Shown here piece after piece: positions 36,430 through 45,199 of a stretch of 64,000 nt of DNA. Source of the stretch: Corynebacterium yonathiae (GTDB taxonomy: Bacteria > Actinomycetota > Actinomycetes > Mycobacteriales > Mycobacteriaceae); NCBI RefSeq assembly GCF_027570195.1, contig NZ_JAKMUZ010000002.1:1-64000 (forward strand), read 5' to 3'. The notes beneath the pieces were generated by a model. The model did not search any database, had not been told where the DNA came from, and saw only the letters and a program-made list of their open reading frames with translations. The translations under genes and the position numbers were made by a program. Each line of letters starts with the position of its first letter. Within the stretch, counting starts at the first letter, position 1.

Positions 36430-36927
36430 ATGGAATTGATGATTGGTCGCGTGATTAAATCGCACGGCGTAAAAGGTGAAGTCGTAGTTGAGACCACTAC
36501 TGACGAACCGGAAGTGCGCTTTGCGGTGGGGGAAGTGCTCCATGGTACGCAGGGCAAAAAAGAGCACACGCTAACTATCAAGGCAGTCCGCACTCACAAG
36601 GGAAGGCTGCTCATTACTTTCGAAGAAATTAAAGACCGCAATGTGGCAGATAGCCTGCGAGGTACGAAGTTTTTCGCCGCGCCGCTCGATAGTGATGATG
36701 ATGGGTTTTATGACCACGAGCTAGAAGGACTCCACGTACTTCTAGAGGGCAAGGCAGTTGGTGAGGTTACGTCGGTCGTTCACGGAGGAAGCCAAGATTT
36801 GCTGGAGGTAAATCTCGACAGCGGCAAGGAAGTGCTCATTCCTTTCGTGCATGCCATTGTTCCTGAGGTGGACCTTGCAGCCGGGACGTGCACCATCGAC
36901 CCGCCGGAAGGGTTACTGGACCTATGA
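36430..36927 (+). CDS. rimM: 16S rRNA processing protein RimM
   Basis: This 165-residue 30S maturation factor binds S19 and helps assemble the 3' domain of 16S rRNA. The N-terminal RimM domain ([21 protein letters not shown]) and a C-terminal PRC-barrel ([28 protein letters not shown]...[14 protein letters not shown]) are complete. ATG 36430 is supported by TAGACT 7 nt upstream, predicting a leaderless transcript; the in-frame extension to 36373 is not conserved. Its stop overlaps trmD (ATGA at 36924-36927), so it is coupled to the tRNA methyltransferase as in most bacteria. Confidence 0.96.
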   Translation: MELMIGRVIKSHGVKGEVVVETTTDEPEVRFAVGEVLHGTQGKKEHTLTIKAVRTHKGRLLITFEEIKDRNVADSLRGTKFFAAPLDSDDDGFYDHELEGLHVLLEGKAVGEVTSVVHGGSQDLLEVNLDSGKEVLIPFVHAIVPEVDLAAGTCTIDPPEGLLDL

Positions 36928-37796
36928 GGCTAGATGTTGTCACCATCTTTCCGGAGTACTTGGAGCCGTTGCGACATGCACTTTTAGGAAAGGCCATTGA
37001 ACAAGGTCGCCTTGAAGTAGGCGTACATGATCTGCGGCAGTGGGCGACGGATGCTCATAAATCCGTTGATGATTCGCCAGTCGGTGGCGGCCCCGGCATG
37101 GTTATGAAGCCGGAAGTATGGGGGCCGGCACTTGATAGCGTCGCTATGCAAGAAAGCGCACCGAACCTAGAATCGGCCCTTCCTCACCTGAACCGTCCCC
37201 GCCACGATGAGCTTGAAGGAGTAGAGGCGCACGCCTACGCGGTTGATGCCCAACCCGAAGAGGATAGTGACCTCCCGCTACTCATTGTGCCGACGCCAAC
37301 GGGAAAACCGTTTACTCAAGCGGATGCGCGTGCGTGGTCGAATGAGGAGCACATCGTCTTTGCCTGTGGGCGTTATGAGGGCATCGACCAGCGAGTGGTA
37401 GATGATGCGGCTCGTCGCTACCGCGTGCGTGAGGTATCCATCGGTGATTATGTGCTGATCGGTGGGGAAGTAGCGACGTTGGTTATTGCAGAGGCCGTGG
37501 TGCGGCTTATTCCAGGCGTGCTGGGAAATAAGCGCTCCCATGAAGAGGATTCCTTTTCTGATGGTCTCCTGGAGGGCCCGAGCTATACCAAGCCGCGAGA
37601 GTGGCGGGGTCTGGCCGTACCGGACGTTTTGACCTCGGGAAACCACGCCTTGGTGGATAAGTGGCGGCGCGAACAAGCATTATTGCGCACTTGGCAGCGC
37701 CGTCCCGAGCTGCTGGAAGTAGCCGAGCTCGACAAAGGCGATAGAGCCTTTATTGCGCAGTTGGAGCAGGACGCTAATGCTAAGGGTAAAGGCTAA
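36924..37796 (+). CDS. trmD: tRNA (guanine37-N1)-methyltransferase TrmD
   Basis: This 290-residue SPOUT enzyme methylates G37 next to the anticodon, preventing frameshifts. Family marks are [16 protein letters not shown] at the start, [18 protein letters not shown] (around 48-65), [12 protein letters not shown] in the trefoil knot (around 147) and [12 protein letters not shown] (around 172). A segment of about 40 residues (78-118, acidic) is inserted before the knot compared with E. coli TrmD (255), a known actinobacterial feature. ATG 36924 overlaps the rimM stop. Its own stop overlaps the next start (TAATG at 37794), so three genes are translationally coupled. Confidence 0.96.
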   Translation: MRLDVVTIFPEYLEPLRHALLGKAIEQGRLEVGVHDLRQWATDAHKSVDDSPVGGGPGMVMKPEVWGPALDSVAMQESAPNLESALPHLNRPRHDELEGVEAHAYAVDAQPEEDSDLPLLIVPTPTGKPFTQADARAWSNEEHIVFACGRYEGIDQRVVDDAARRYRVREVSIGDYVLIGGEVATLVIAEAVVRLIPGVLGNKRSHEEDSFSDGLLEGPSYTKPREWRGLAVPDVLTSGNHALVDKWRREQALLRTWQRRPELLEVAELDKGDRAFIAQLEQDANAKGKG

Positions 37797-38170
37797 TGGA
37801 GGTTAGTGCTGATCTGTCTGTCCTTCTAGGAACCCGGGAGTGTGAGGATTGCCTCGCAGGACTGCCTGAGAGGCTACGCACTCAGGACTTTCACCCGGCA
37901 AGCATTTTCGTCATTCAGGTAGCGGAGTCATGCCCGGATAACAGCCCGTTGGCACAGGAATACCGTTTTAGGTTTGGCCAGCGGCCGCAAGGAATTCCGG
38001 TGTGGCGGCTCATAGTTAACGGTGAGACCGCACAACCCCTAGCCGCGGTGACCCCCATTGTGGCGGAATGTTTGCCCCCGGAAGCGATTTGGTTGGGGAG
38101 TGCGGAAATCGGTTTTACAGAGATGGGGCTTGGTACCCCGGCGGTATGGCGGGCGGAAGCTGCGCAATAG
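37796..38170 (+). CDS. Unknown protein coupled to trmD
   Basis: This is a 124-residue soluble protein ([22 protein letters not shown]...). I do not recognise a family. It has two Cys pairs early (ECEDC) and a third Cys, and a mixed alpha/beta look with a Gly-rich end. No signal peptide or membrane helix is seen. The start ATG 37796 shares one base with the trmD stop (TAATG), and no promoter is needed, so it is probably made with RimM and TrmD. This argues for a role in tRNA or ribosome biology, but that is inference from position only. Codon use is like its neighbours. Confidence 0.75.
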   Translation: MEVSADLSVLLGTRECEDCLAGLPERLRTQDFHPASIFVIQVAESCPDNSPLAQEYRFRFGQRPQGIPVWRLIVNGETAQPLAAVTPIVAECLPPEAIWLGSAEIGFTEMGLGTPAVWRAEAAQ

Positions 38171-38236
38171 GCGGCGGTTAGATGATTATTTGCCGCTTTT
38201 TCACGTTAAATCTGCAGCGTTTAAGGCGTCTGGGGC

Positions 38237-38242
38237 TATAGT
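38237..38242 (+). promoter_or_regulatory. Probable -10 TATAGT of the anchored protein gene
   Basis: TATAGT lies 49 nt before ATG 38292. Unlike most promoters in the window it leaves a real 5' leader, which contains AAGGTGG 12 nt before the start. Confidence 0.55.
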
Positions 38243-38291
38243 AAAGGGGACATTCCCTCTAAGTTTCTATTCCCAAGGTGGTCCCTTAACC

Positions 38292-38927
38292 ATGACGACT
38301 CCCAATGGCAATAATAACGGTGGATATAACCAGCAGCCGCCCCAGTACAACCAACAGTATTATCCCCAGCCACAGCAAAGCGGCGGCGTCAGCGGTGCCA
38401 CGATCGCCGCGATTATCGCGGCAATTGTAGCGGTAATCGCGGTGGCCGCCATGGTCATTATGTTCGTGACCAATGACAAGAGCGATTCTACGGATAGCGT
38501 TGCCGCCGATAGTCAATTCCAGCAGGCGGATGCGAATACCGGATCCGGATCTGGGGCAGGGGCCGGCAAGAAATCCGGTTCCGCCGAGGATGCTGCAGAG
38601 GATGAAGACTCCGTCCCTGTCACGGTGACCGAGACCAAGGATGCTCCGGCGCCAGCGCCGGCACAGGCTGGTTCCGCTGGCAGCAGCAATGGACATTCGT
38701 GGAATGATTACACCAGCTATTACGCGGCTACCAGCAAGACCTCCAGTGGTTTTGCCAGCAACGTCTACACCGCTTTTATGAATAACTGGGTTGCGGGCGG
38801 CGGCACCAACGTTACCTTGAGCGTCTATTCGCCGGCCACCGGTGGAACCTACACCATGTACTGCTCCGGTAGCTCCGCCCGAGTTTCCTGCTCCGGCGGC
38901 GATAACGCCCGCGTGGTTATCCACTAG
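38292..38927 (+). CDS. Membrane-anchored extracytoplasmic protein of unknown function
   Basis: This 211-residue protein has an Asn/Gln/Pro/Tyr-rich cytoplasmic head (residues 1-33), one membrane helix (about 35-62, TIAAIIAAIVAVIAVAAMVIMFV), and a low-complexity Ser/Ala/Asp/Gly linker (65-130). A small outer domain of about 75 residues follows (NGHSWNDYTSYYAATSK...), with two Cys (YCSG...VSCSGG) likely forming a disulfide. The head resembles that of other actinobacterial anchored proteins with Pro/Gln-rich N-termini. I cannot name the outer domain. An in-frame extension to 38058 overlaps the previous gene and is rejected. A strong terminator follows, so the gene is monocistronic. Confidence 0.75.
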   Translation: MTTPNGNNNGGYNQQPPQYNQQYYPQPQQSGGVSGATIAAIIAAIVAVIAVAAMVIMFVTNDKSDSTDSVAADSQFQQADANTGSGSGAGAGKKSGSAEDAAEDEDSVPVTVTETKDAPAPAPAQAGSAGSSNGHSWNDYTSYYAATSKTSSGFASNVYTAFMNNWVAGGGTNVTLSVYSPATGGTYTMYCSGSSARVSCSGGDNARVVIH

Positions 38928-38936
38928 CACGCGCCA

Positions 38937-38975
38937 CATAAAACCTCCTTTCCTTGCTGGGAAAGGAGGTTTTAT
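38937..38975 (+). terminator. Perfect terminator after the anchored protein gene
   Basis: The 17-nt arm at 38937-38953 (CATAAAACCTCCTTTCC) pairs perfectly with 38959-38975 around a 5-nt loop; the right arm ends in TTTTATG. The AAAA/TTTT edges allow action in both directions. Confidence 0.9.
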
Positions 38976-39072
38976 GCGTTAAGGGGGCGTCGGCAAGCGA
39001 AGGCGGTGTAAGAGCCGTGCGGTAAATTGGGTGGGTCTAATCCCAAACCTCGAGAAAGAGTGAGGAGACCAC

Positions 39073-41406
39073 GTGAATATTGCGGCAACCATCGCTGCCG
39101 AGCTCAATGTGAAGGAAACGCAAATTTCTACCGCGTTGCAGCTGCTTGCGGAGGGCAATACCGTGCCTTTTATTGCCCGCTACCGCAAGGAGGCTACCGG
39201 CGGGCTGGATGACTCCCAGCTGCGCACTATTGAAGAGCGCGCGAACTACCTAAAAGAATTGCAGGAGCGTAAGGAGACCATCCTTGCGGCGATTGAGGAG
39301 CAAGGCAAGCTTAGCGACGCCCTCAAGGAACAAATCCTTGCCTGCGATACCAAGGCGCGCCTGGAGGACCTGTACCTGCCGTATAAAAAGCGCCGCAAAA
39401 CCAAGGCAGATATTGCCCGCGAGGCAGGCCTAGAAGAGCTGACCGATAAGCTCATCGCGGATCCTCACGCCACCCCAGAAGACTTGGCGCAGGCCTTCCT
39501 TTGCGAGGGTTTTGAAGATACCAAGAAGGCCCTCGACGGTGCCCGCGCCATCTTGGTGGATCGCTTCGCACTCGATGCTGACCTGGTAGGTGAGGTGCGA
39601 GAGCGCATGTTTAATGAAGGCGCGATGGGCGCGCACGTTGTTGAAGGCAAGGAAGCAGAAGGGGCGAAGTTTAAGGATTACTTCTCCTTCAATGAGCCTT
39701 TCCATACGTTGCCGTCGCACCGCATTTTGGCGCTCCTGCGGGGCGAGAATGAGGGCGTATTGCAGCTGCAGCTAGATCCTGGCGATGATGCTGACTATGA
39801 AGATCTTATTGCTTCCCGATTCGAACTGGATCGATCGTCCAAGTGGCTTGCTGACGCCGTCCATTGGGGCTGGCGCACCAAGCTTTATATTTCCTCCAGC
39901 CTGGATATACGCATGCGCCTGAAAGGGGTGGCAGAGGAAGGTGCCCTTAAAATCTTTGCCACTAATTTACGAGACGTCCTGCTCGCGGCGCCGGCGGGCC
40001 AGCGAGCCACCATCGGCTTGGATCCTGGATACCGCAATGGCGTCAAATGCGCGATTGTGGACAAAACCGGCAAAGTGCTCGATACCGCGATTGTCTACCC
40101 GCATCAGCCGCAGAATCAGTGGAGCCAGGCACTACAGACCTTGTCTACCTTGTGTGCCAAGCATTCTGTGGACCTTATGGCCATCGGAAACGGTACTGCC
40201 TCCCGTGAGACCGAGAAGCTCGCCCAGGATACTGCGGACCTCATCAAGCAGGCCGGGGGTAAGCGGCCCACGCCCGTCGTAGTGTCGGAATCCGGCGCCT
40301 CAGTGTATTCTGCCTCGCAGCTAGCAGCGGAGGAATTCCCCGATATGGATGTCTCGCTGCGTGGTGCAGTTTCCATCGCCCGTCGTCTGCAGGATCCTCT
40401 GGCGGAGCTGGTAAAGATCGATCCGAAGGCTATTGGGGTGGGGCAGTATCAGCACGACGTTAACCAGACCGCGCTAGCCCGCACCCTCGATGGTGTGGTG
40501 GAAAGTGCCGTGAACGGCGTGGGCGTGGATCTCAACACTGCCTCCGTCCCGCTGCTCGAGCGGGTGGCTGGAGTCAATTCCACCATTGCTGCCAATATCG
40601 TGGCCTACCGCAACGAAAACGGCACCTTTGCTTCCCGCAAGGAATTGAAGAAGGTGCCGCGACTCGGACCTAAGGCTTTTGAGCAGTCCGCCGGCTTCCT
40701 TCGCATCAATGGCGGCACCGATCCGCTGGATGCCTCCGCCGTGCACCCTGAGGCTTATCCGGTTGTCTCCCGCATTGCGGAAAAGACCGGTCTGGGAATT
40801 TCTGAGCTTATTGGCAATACCCGCGTACTTTCCAAGCTTGCGCCAGCAGATTTTGCCGATGATACTTTTGGTATCCCTACGGTGAGCGATATCATCGCTG
40901 AGCTGGATAAACCCGGCCGTGACCCGCGTCCGGAGTTTAAGACCGCTACCTTCAAGGAGGGGGTGCATAAGGTCTCCGATCTCACCCCGGGAATGATCCT
41001 TGAGGGCGCAGTTACCAACGTGGCGGCCTTTGGCGCTTTTGTAGATGTTGGAGTGCATCAGGACGGTCTCGTCCACGTTTCTGCTATGAGCCACAAGTTC
41101 GTCTCTGATCCGCACGAGGTCGTGCGCTCCGGCCAAGTGGTCAAGGTAAAAGTCATGGAAGTCGACGTCGAACGTCAGCGCATCGGTTTGTCTTTGCGTC
41201 TAGATGATGAACCGGGGCTGCAGGCTCCCAAGCGCCGCGGCGATGCGCAGTGCTCCGCCAAGTCCGGGGACAGGGGAGAAGGTAAGCGCTCCGGTCACAA
41301 GTCTGGGCGCGGTTCCCGGGGTGGCTCGCACGGCCGCACCGGCGGTCAAGGCGGCTCCGGTGGTGGTGGAGCCATGGCCGATGCCTTGAAGAAGGCAGGC
41401 TTCTAG
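39073..41406 (+). CDS. tex: Tex-family RNA-binding transcription accessory protein
   Basis: This 777-residue cytoplasmic protein belongs to the Tex/YhgF (Spt6-like) family. Residues 1-190 are helical, then comes a YqgF-homologous domain (GLDPGYRNGVKCAIVDKTGKV around 315), helix-hairpin-helix segments (LNTASVPLLERVAGV around 497) and an S1 RNA-binding domain (TPGMILEGAVTNVAAFGAFVDVGVHQDGLVHVS around 640-670). The tail from about 715 is Gly/Arg/Lys-rich. Tex proteins bind nucleic acid and influence transcription. GTG 39073 follows GAGGAG at 7 nt. It is monocistronic with a terminator downstream. Confidence 0.95.
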   Translation: MNIAATIAAELNVKETQISTALQLLAEGNTVPFIARYRKEATGGLDDSQLRTIEERANYLKELQERKETILAAIEEQGKLSDALKEQILACDTKARLEDLYLPYKKRRKTKADIAREAGLEELTDKLIADPHATPEDLAQAFLCEGFEDTKKALDGARAILVDRFALDADLVGEVRERMFNEGAMGAHVVEGKEAEGAKFKDYFSFNEPFHTLPSHRILALLRGENEGVLQLQLDPGDDADYEDLIASRFELDRSSKWLADAVHWGWRTKLYISSSLDIRMRLKGVAEEGALKIFATNLRDVLLAAPAGQRATIGLDPGYRNGVKCAIVDKTGKVLDTAIVYPHQPQNQWSQALQTLSTLCAKHSVDLMAIGNGTASRETEKLAQDTADLIKQAGGKRPTPVVVSESGASVYSASQLAAEEFPDMDVSLRGAVSIARRLQDPLAELVKIDPKAIGVGQYQHDVNQTALARTLDGVVESAVNGVGVDLNTASVPLLERVAGVNSTIAANIVAYRNENGTFASRKELKKVPRLGPKAFEQSAGFLRINGGTDPLDASAVHPEAYPVVSRIAEKTGLGISELIGNTRVLSKLAPADFADDTFGIPTVSDIIAELDKPGRDPRPEFKTATFKEGVHKVSDLTPGMILEGAVTNVAAFGAFVDVGVHQDGLVHVSAMSHKFVSDPHEVVRSGQVVKVKVMEVDVERQRIGLSLRLDDEPGLQAPKRRGDAQCSAKSGDRGEGKRSGHKSGRGSRGGSHGRTGGQGGSGGGGAMADALKKAGF

Positions 41407-41441
41407 CCGTCGTGGGCTAGCCTTTCTACCTGCTGCTTTTG

Positions 41442-41472
41442 CTCCCATCGTTGCGTACGGTGGGAGTTTTTG
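41442..41472 (+). terminator. tex terminator
   Basis: CTCCCATCGT (41442-41451) pairs with ACGGTGGGAG (41457-41466) with one mismatch, loop 5 nt, followed by TTTTT. Confidence 0.88.
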
Positions 41473-41598
41473 CATTCTGGAGGGAAGAATTCCTCCACGA
41501 CGTGGAGTCCAATGTACGCCCAGATTGTTTCAAAGTGGTAAGTTTGTCAAAACTAAATAAAAAACGCTTGGTGCCATATCAATTGCAAGGAGAAGAAA

Positions 41599-43713
41599 AT
41601 GAGCAAAGCCGCCAAAGCCGGCCATGGCAGGGGAGTGTTGGGTTGGCACCGCGTATTGGATTGGCGTCCGCGCAGTGCATTGTCACGAGTGTTTATCGTG
41701 TTCTTCCTGGTTGCGCCTATTATCGTTGCCGGAACCATGATGTGGGCGATGTGGGACCCATCCAAATACATGCGCAAAATTGACCTAGCGGTGGTGAATG
41801 AAGACGCGGGCGTCAACAAGCAAGGCGTTGATACCAACTACGGTGATCAGGTGGTAGAAGGCCTGCTGGATACCGATTACCTGAATTTCGCAGAGGTGAA
41901 TAAGGATGAGGGGGACCAGGGGCTGATCAAAGGCAAATATCTCCTGGTGGTGACCATCCCTGAGGATTTTTCCAAAAAAGCGGTGTCCATCATCAGCGAT
42001 AAGCCTGTCAAACCTGAAATTCACTTCGCTAGCAATGATTATTACGGAACTAACGGCTCCGTTATTTCTTCGAGCTTAATCCCGCAGGTGCAAACCAGTG
42101 TGGAAAATGCAATCTCGAAAAAATATGCTGACCAGGTAGTCGAGGGGCTCAATAAGCTCAGCGATGGAATAGGCACTGCCGCCGATGGTGCTGGACGTCT
42201 TGATGAAGGTGCTGGGAAGCTACAAGAAGGCGGTGGTCGTGCGGTCGCCGGCATAGGTGAGCTGGGTGCCGGCGCAGGAAAGCTGCATGATGGAACTGGT
42301 GCGCTGCTTGACGGCACCACCCGCCTCAATGAGGGAGTCGGGCGACTCGATGAAGGTGCCTCTCGCCTGGATGATGGTGCAACGCAACTTGCCGAAGGCT
42401 CCGATAAGCTGCTCGCTGGCACTGGCCGTCTCGCCGACGGAGCCGGCCAGATCGATGACGGGGTCAATCAGCTCACGGGAATGCTCATCCCAGTACTCAA
42501 ACAGGCCCAGGTCGTGGTTCCTGCTCTTTCGCAACTGGTAGAGGTACTGCGAAACTTGGGTATGGGGCAACAGGCTGAACAGCTCCACTCGCTCGTATCC
42601 AAACTTGATCCGGCGGCGAGTGGAAACATGGTGGATAAACTGGAACAACTTTCTAGTGGTACCGGTCAGCTGTACTACAACCTTTCAGATCCCAACTCGG
42701 AGTATCTAGGCGGCATGAACAAGCTCAATGGCGGGGCGCACCGTCTAGCTGACGGCACGAAGCAGCTGCACAGTGGCATTGGAGAACTCAGCAACGGCGC
42801 CGCTCAGCTGCACGATGGCACGAGCCGCCTCCATGACGGAACTGGCACCCTGAAGACAGGAACAGACCGCTTGGCGGCAGGCGGTGCCGAGCTCAAGGGT
42901 GGTATGGATAAGCTAAAGGCTGGCTCTGGCGAACTCTCGCAGAAGCTGGCGGATGGTGCAGACAAAGCACCATCCATCTCCAAACCGGAAGACTCAGCCC
43001 AAAACATGGCCGTACCCATTAACTTCACCGCGTCCAATGTGCACCCAGTCCAAACTGTAATAAGCTCCACGGACCCTACCCGCAAGGACGTGACTGGCGG
43101 TGCCTCTTTGCTCTTAGTGCTTGTCTTTGGCTTCCTTGTCATGCTGCTGGTGGCTATGGTGTTTCCCTATTACCTCTGCCGTAAAGGAACTCCAGTTGCG
43201 CATCCTGCGCGCGGAATATTTTCCGCGTTTGTCACGCTGACTGTGCTCAACTTCTGTGTCCTTGCGTTTATGGCGCTGATGTCAGCAACTTTGGGGTGGT
43301 CACCGGCTAGCTGGTCGATGATTCTCGGGGTAATAGCGGCTATCGCGGCGGTGGGTGCGGCCACTTACCAGTTTTTCCATGTGACTTTTGGGCGAAAGAT
43401 TGGAGGCATCTTTGCCGCGGGACTTTTTGCGCTCGGTGTGATGGTCTTTGGCGGTGTGTGGCCGGTGGCTGCGATTCCCCGCCCGTTGAGCATTGTGCAT
43501 CCTTTCCACCCGATGACCTACGCCAAAGGCGCGTTCACGCGTGCCACTGATGGGATTCATGATGCGACCTTCTGGAATGGAATGACAGCGCTGCTCGGAT
43601 TCACCCTGATCGCACTTTTCGCCTCCTATTTGGTCTTCCGCGCGCGTCACTTGGGTACGGCGAAAATCCTAGATGAGCACCTTTTTCGCTCCCAGGCTGT
43701 TGCGGCGGCGTAG
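41599..43713 (+). CDS. YhgE/Pip-like membrane protein with heptad repeats
   Basis: This 704-residue protein has one N-terminal helix (about 28-50), an outer domain (55-180), a long repetitive region (about 185-465) and about five C-terminal helices (510-690). That is the layout of the YhgE/Pip family, which includes phage-infection proteins and relatives in type VII-type or ABC-like export. The middle region is built of seven-residue units, Leu-x-(Asp/Glu)-Gly-x-x-x, nine in a row from about 235 (LHDGTGA LLDGTTR LNEGVGR ...), and again at about 385-440. ATG 41599 follows AAGGAGAAGAA closely. Upstream is an AT-rich 190-nt region with AGTTT-GTCA-AAACT (41541-41554). The function is unknown. Confidence 0.85.
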   Translation: MSKAAKAGHGRGVLGWHRVLDWRPRSALSRVFIVFFLVAPIIVAGTMMWAMWDPSKYMRKIDLAVVNEDAGVNKQGVDTNYGDQVVEGLLDTDYLNFAEVNKDEGDQGLIKGKYLLVVTIPEDFSKKAVSIISDKPVKPEIHFASNDYYGTNGSVISSSLIPQVQTSVENAISKKYADQVVEGLNKLSDGIGTAADGAGRLDEGAGKLQEGGGRAVAGIGELGAGAGKLHDGTGALLDGTTRLNEGVGRLDEGASRLDDGATQLAEGSDKLLAGTGRLADGAGQIDDGVNQLTGMLIPVLKQAQVVVPALSQLVEVLRNLGMGQQAEQLHSLVSKLDPAASGNMVDKLEQLSSGTGQLYYNLSDPNSEYLGGMNKLNGGAHRLADGTKQLHSGIGELSNGAAQLHDGTSRLHDGTGTLKTGTDRLAAGGAELKGGMDKLKAGSGELSQKLADGADKAPSISKPEDSAQNMAVPINFTASNVHPVQTVISSTDPTRKDVTGGASLLLVLVFGFLVMLLVAMVFPYYLCRKGTPVAHPARGIFSAFVTLTVLNFCVLAFMALMSATLGWSPASWSMILGVIAAIAAVGAATYQFFHVTFGRKIGGIFAAGLFALGVMVFGGVWPVAAIPRPLSIVHPFHPMTYAKGAFTRATDGIHDATFWNGMTALLGFTLIALFASYLVFRARHLGTAKILDEHLFRSQAVAAA

Positions 43714-43828
43714 CTTGGGTAGGGGAGAAAAGCAGTGCCGGGAAGCTAATTTGGTTCCTTCCGGTGCGTGTGGAAAAATAGTTCACCGTTCTATGTAACG
43801 GGCACGAACCGGTTAGGCATTATGCCGC

Positions 43829-43834
43829 TAGGGT
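43829..43834 (+). promoter_or_regulatory. Probable -10 TAGGGT of rplS
   Basis: TAGGGT lies 31 nt before ATG 43866, leaving a short leader with an AAAGGAA ribosome-binding site. Confidence 0.5.
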
Positions 43835-43865
43835 CCTCTGTCCCAAACTGAAAAGGAATATTGGC

Positions 43866-44210
43866 ATGTCCAACATTATTGACAAGGTCGATGCAGCACA
43901 GCTGCGCGACGATATCCCGTCCTTCCGCCCAGGCGATACCCTCGACGTTAACGTAAAGGTTATCGAGGGCAACAACGAGCGTGCACAGCTGTTCAAGGGC
44001 ATCTGCATCCGTCGTCAGGGCTCCGGTATCCGTGAGACCTTCACCGTCCGTAAGGTCTCCTTCGGTATCGGCGTTGAGCGTACCTTCCCGGTTCACTCCC
44101 CGAACCTGGAGTCCATCAAGGTCGCCCGCCGCGGCCGCGTTCGCCGTGCGAAGCTGTACTACCTGCGCGACCTGCGCGGTAAGAAGGCTCGCATCAAGGA
44201 GCGCCGCTAG
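43866..44210 (+). CDS. rplS: 50S ribosomal protein L19
   Basis: This 114-residue protein is the complete L19, located at the 30S-50S interface ([56 protein letters not shown]). The length is standard. ATG 43866 follows AAAGGAA at 8 nt. In many bacteria rplS is the last gene of the rpsP-rimM-trmD unit; here it is separated from trmD by 6 kb (four genes) and has its own promoter and terminator. lepB and rnhB follow, as in mycobacteria. Confidence 0.97.
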   Translation: MSNIIDKVDAAQLRDDIPSFRPGDTLDVNVKVIEGNNERAQLFKGICIRRQGSGIRETFTVRKVSFGIGVERTFPVHSPNLESIKVARRGRVRRAKLYYLRDLRGKKARIKERR

Positions 44211-44235
44211 TATTAGTGCGCCGCGCGCCAACATC

Positions 44236-44270
44236 CCCCCTTGCGCCCTTGTGGGTGCAAGGGGGTTTCT
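44236..44270 (+). terminator. rplS terminator
   Basis: CCCCCTTGC (44236-44244) pairs with GCAAGGGGG (44257-44265); an inner CCC/GGG extends the stem. TTTCT follows. Confidence 0.85.
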
Positions 44271-44382
44271 GTGCTTTATTCAAGATGTTCCCTCGTGACT
44301 GCCGGCAGGCTTTAACCGGATAGTTGCCTGTGAATTCTCCAGCCGCGAGGGGGATAAAGTCAGAACCGAGACGTGGGGTTGC

Positions 44383-44388
44383 TAGGAT
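44383..44388 (+). promoter_or_regulatory. -10 hexamer TAGGAT of lepB
   Basis: It ends exactly 7 nt before GTG 44396, a leaderless arrangement with a GTG start. Confidence 0.7.
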
Positions 44389-44395
44389 CTAGCGC

Positions 44396-45199
44396 GTGAA
44401 TAAAGACAGCATCTCGCAGGAACAGTCGCCTGAAGGTGAGGGGGCCAACCCCGCACAGGGGCTCGCTGCCCCGCAAGGCGATGGGGAAACCAAGAAGAAA
44501 GACATGCCGTGGCTGCTGGAAACCCTTCTAGTCGTGGCAACGGTCCTTGTTATCGTGGGCCTTTTCCAGAACTTTATCGGACGGCAGTATGTGATCCCTT
44601 CTGGTTCGATGGAACCTACCCTACATGGCTGCGAGGGCTGCACCAATGACCGTATCTTTACGGAAAAGATCTCGTATTATGGCGATGGCGAGCCAGAACC
44701 AGGCGATGTGGTCGTATTCAAAGGCACCGAGGACTGGAATTCCAACTATGTCTCGCCGCGCTCGTCCAACCCGCTAATCCACGGTGTGCAGGACGCGTTG
44801 AGCTTTGTATCTTTGGCACCGCCCGATGAAAATACCCTAGTCAAGCGTGTGGTTGCTACCGGTGGGCAGACAGTGTCTTGCCAAGAGGGCGATCCTGCAG
44901 TCATGGTTGATGGCAAGCCGATCGAGCAAGACTACGTGCAAGACCCACCCACGTACCCGGTAGATAAGTCGACAGGCTCGGAAGCCTGTGGAGGCCCGTA
45001 CTTTGGTCCCGTGGAAGTACCGGAGGGAAATATCTGGGTCATGGGTGATAATCGCACGGCCTCGGCTGACTCTCGCTATCACATGAGCGATAAATTCCAC
45101 GGCACAGTTCCGGTTGAAAATGTCCGCGGCAAGGTGAAGTTCGTCTTCTGGCCGTTTACCCGCATCGGTGGCATCGATGACCCGGACATCCAGGAATAA
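44396..45199 (+). CDS. lepB: Signal peptidase I, first copy
   Basis: This 267-residue membrane protease removes signal peptides from exported proteins. It has a charged cytoplasmic head (1-36), one helix (38-62) and the catalytic domain outside. The nucleophile Ser71 is in IPSGSMEPTL and the general-base Lys150 in LVKRVVATGG; VMGDNRTASADSR (around 223) is the last box. It has Cys79 and Cys82 in HGCEGC, shared with the second copy and possibly disulfide-forming. GTG 44396 is supported by TAGGAT exactly 7 nt before it. The next gene is a second lepB overlapping its end. Confidence 0.95.
   Translation: MNKDSISQEQSPEGEGANPAQGLAAPQGDGETKKKDMPWLLETLLVVATVLVIVGLFQNFIGRQYVIPSGSMEPTLHGCEGCTNDRIFTEKISYYGDGEPEPGDVVVFKGTEDWNSNYVSPRSSNPLIHGVQDALSFVSLAPPDENTLVKRVVATGGQTVSCQEGDPAVMVDGKPIEQDYVQDPPTYPVDKSTGSEACGGPYFGPVEVPEGNIWVMGDNRTASADSRYHMSDKFHGTVPVENVRGKVKFVFWPFTRIGGIDDPDIQE

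Noticed and set aside
41541-41554. AGTTT-GTCA-AAACT as an operator of the YhgE-like gene
   Set aside because: The arms are only 5 bp and AT-rich, which is common by chance; noted only inside the gene entry.
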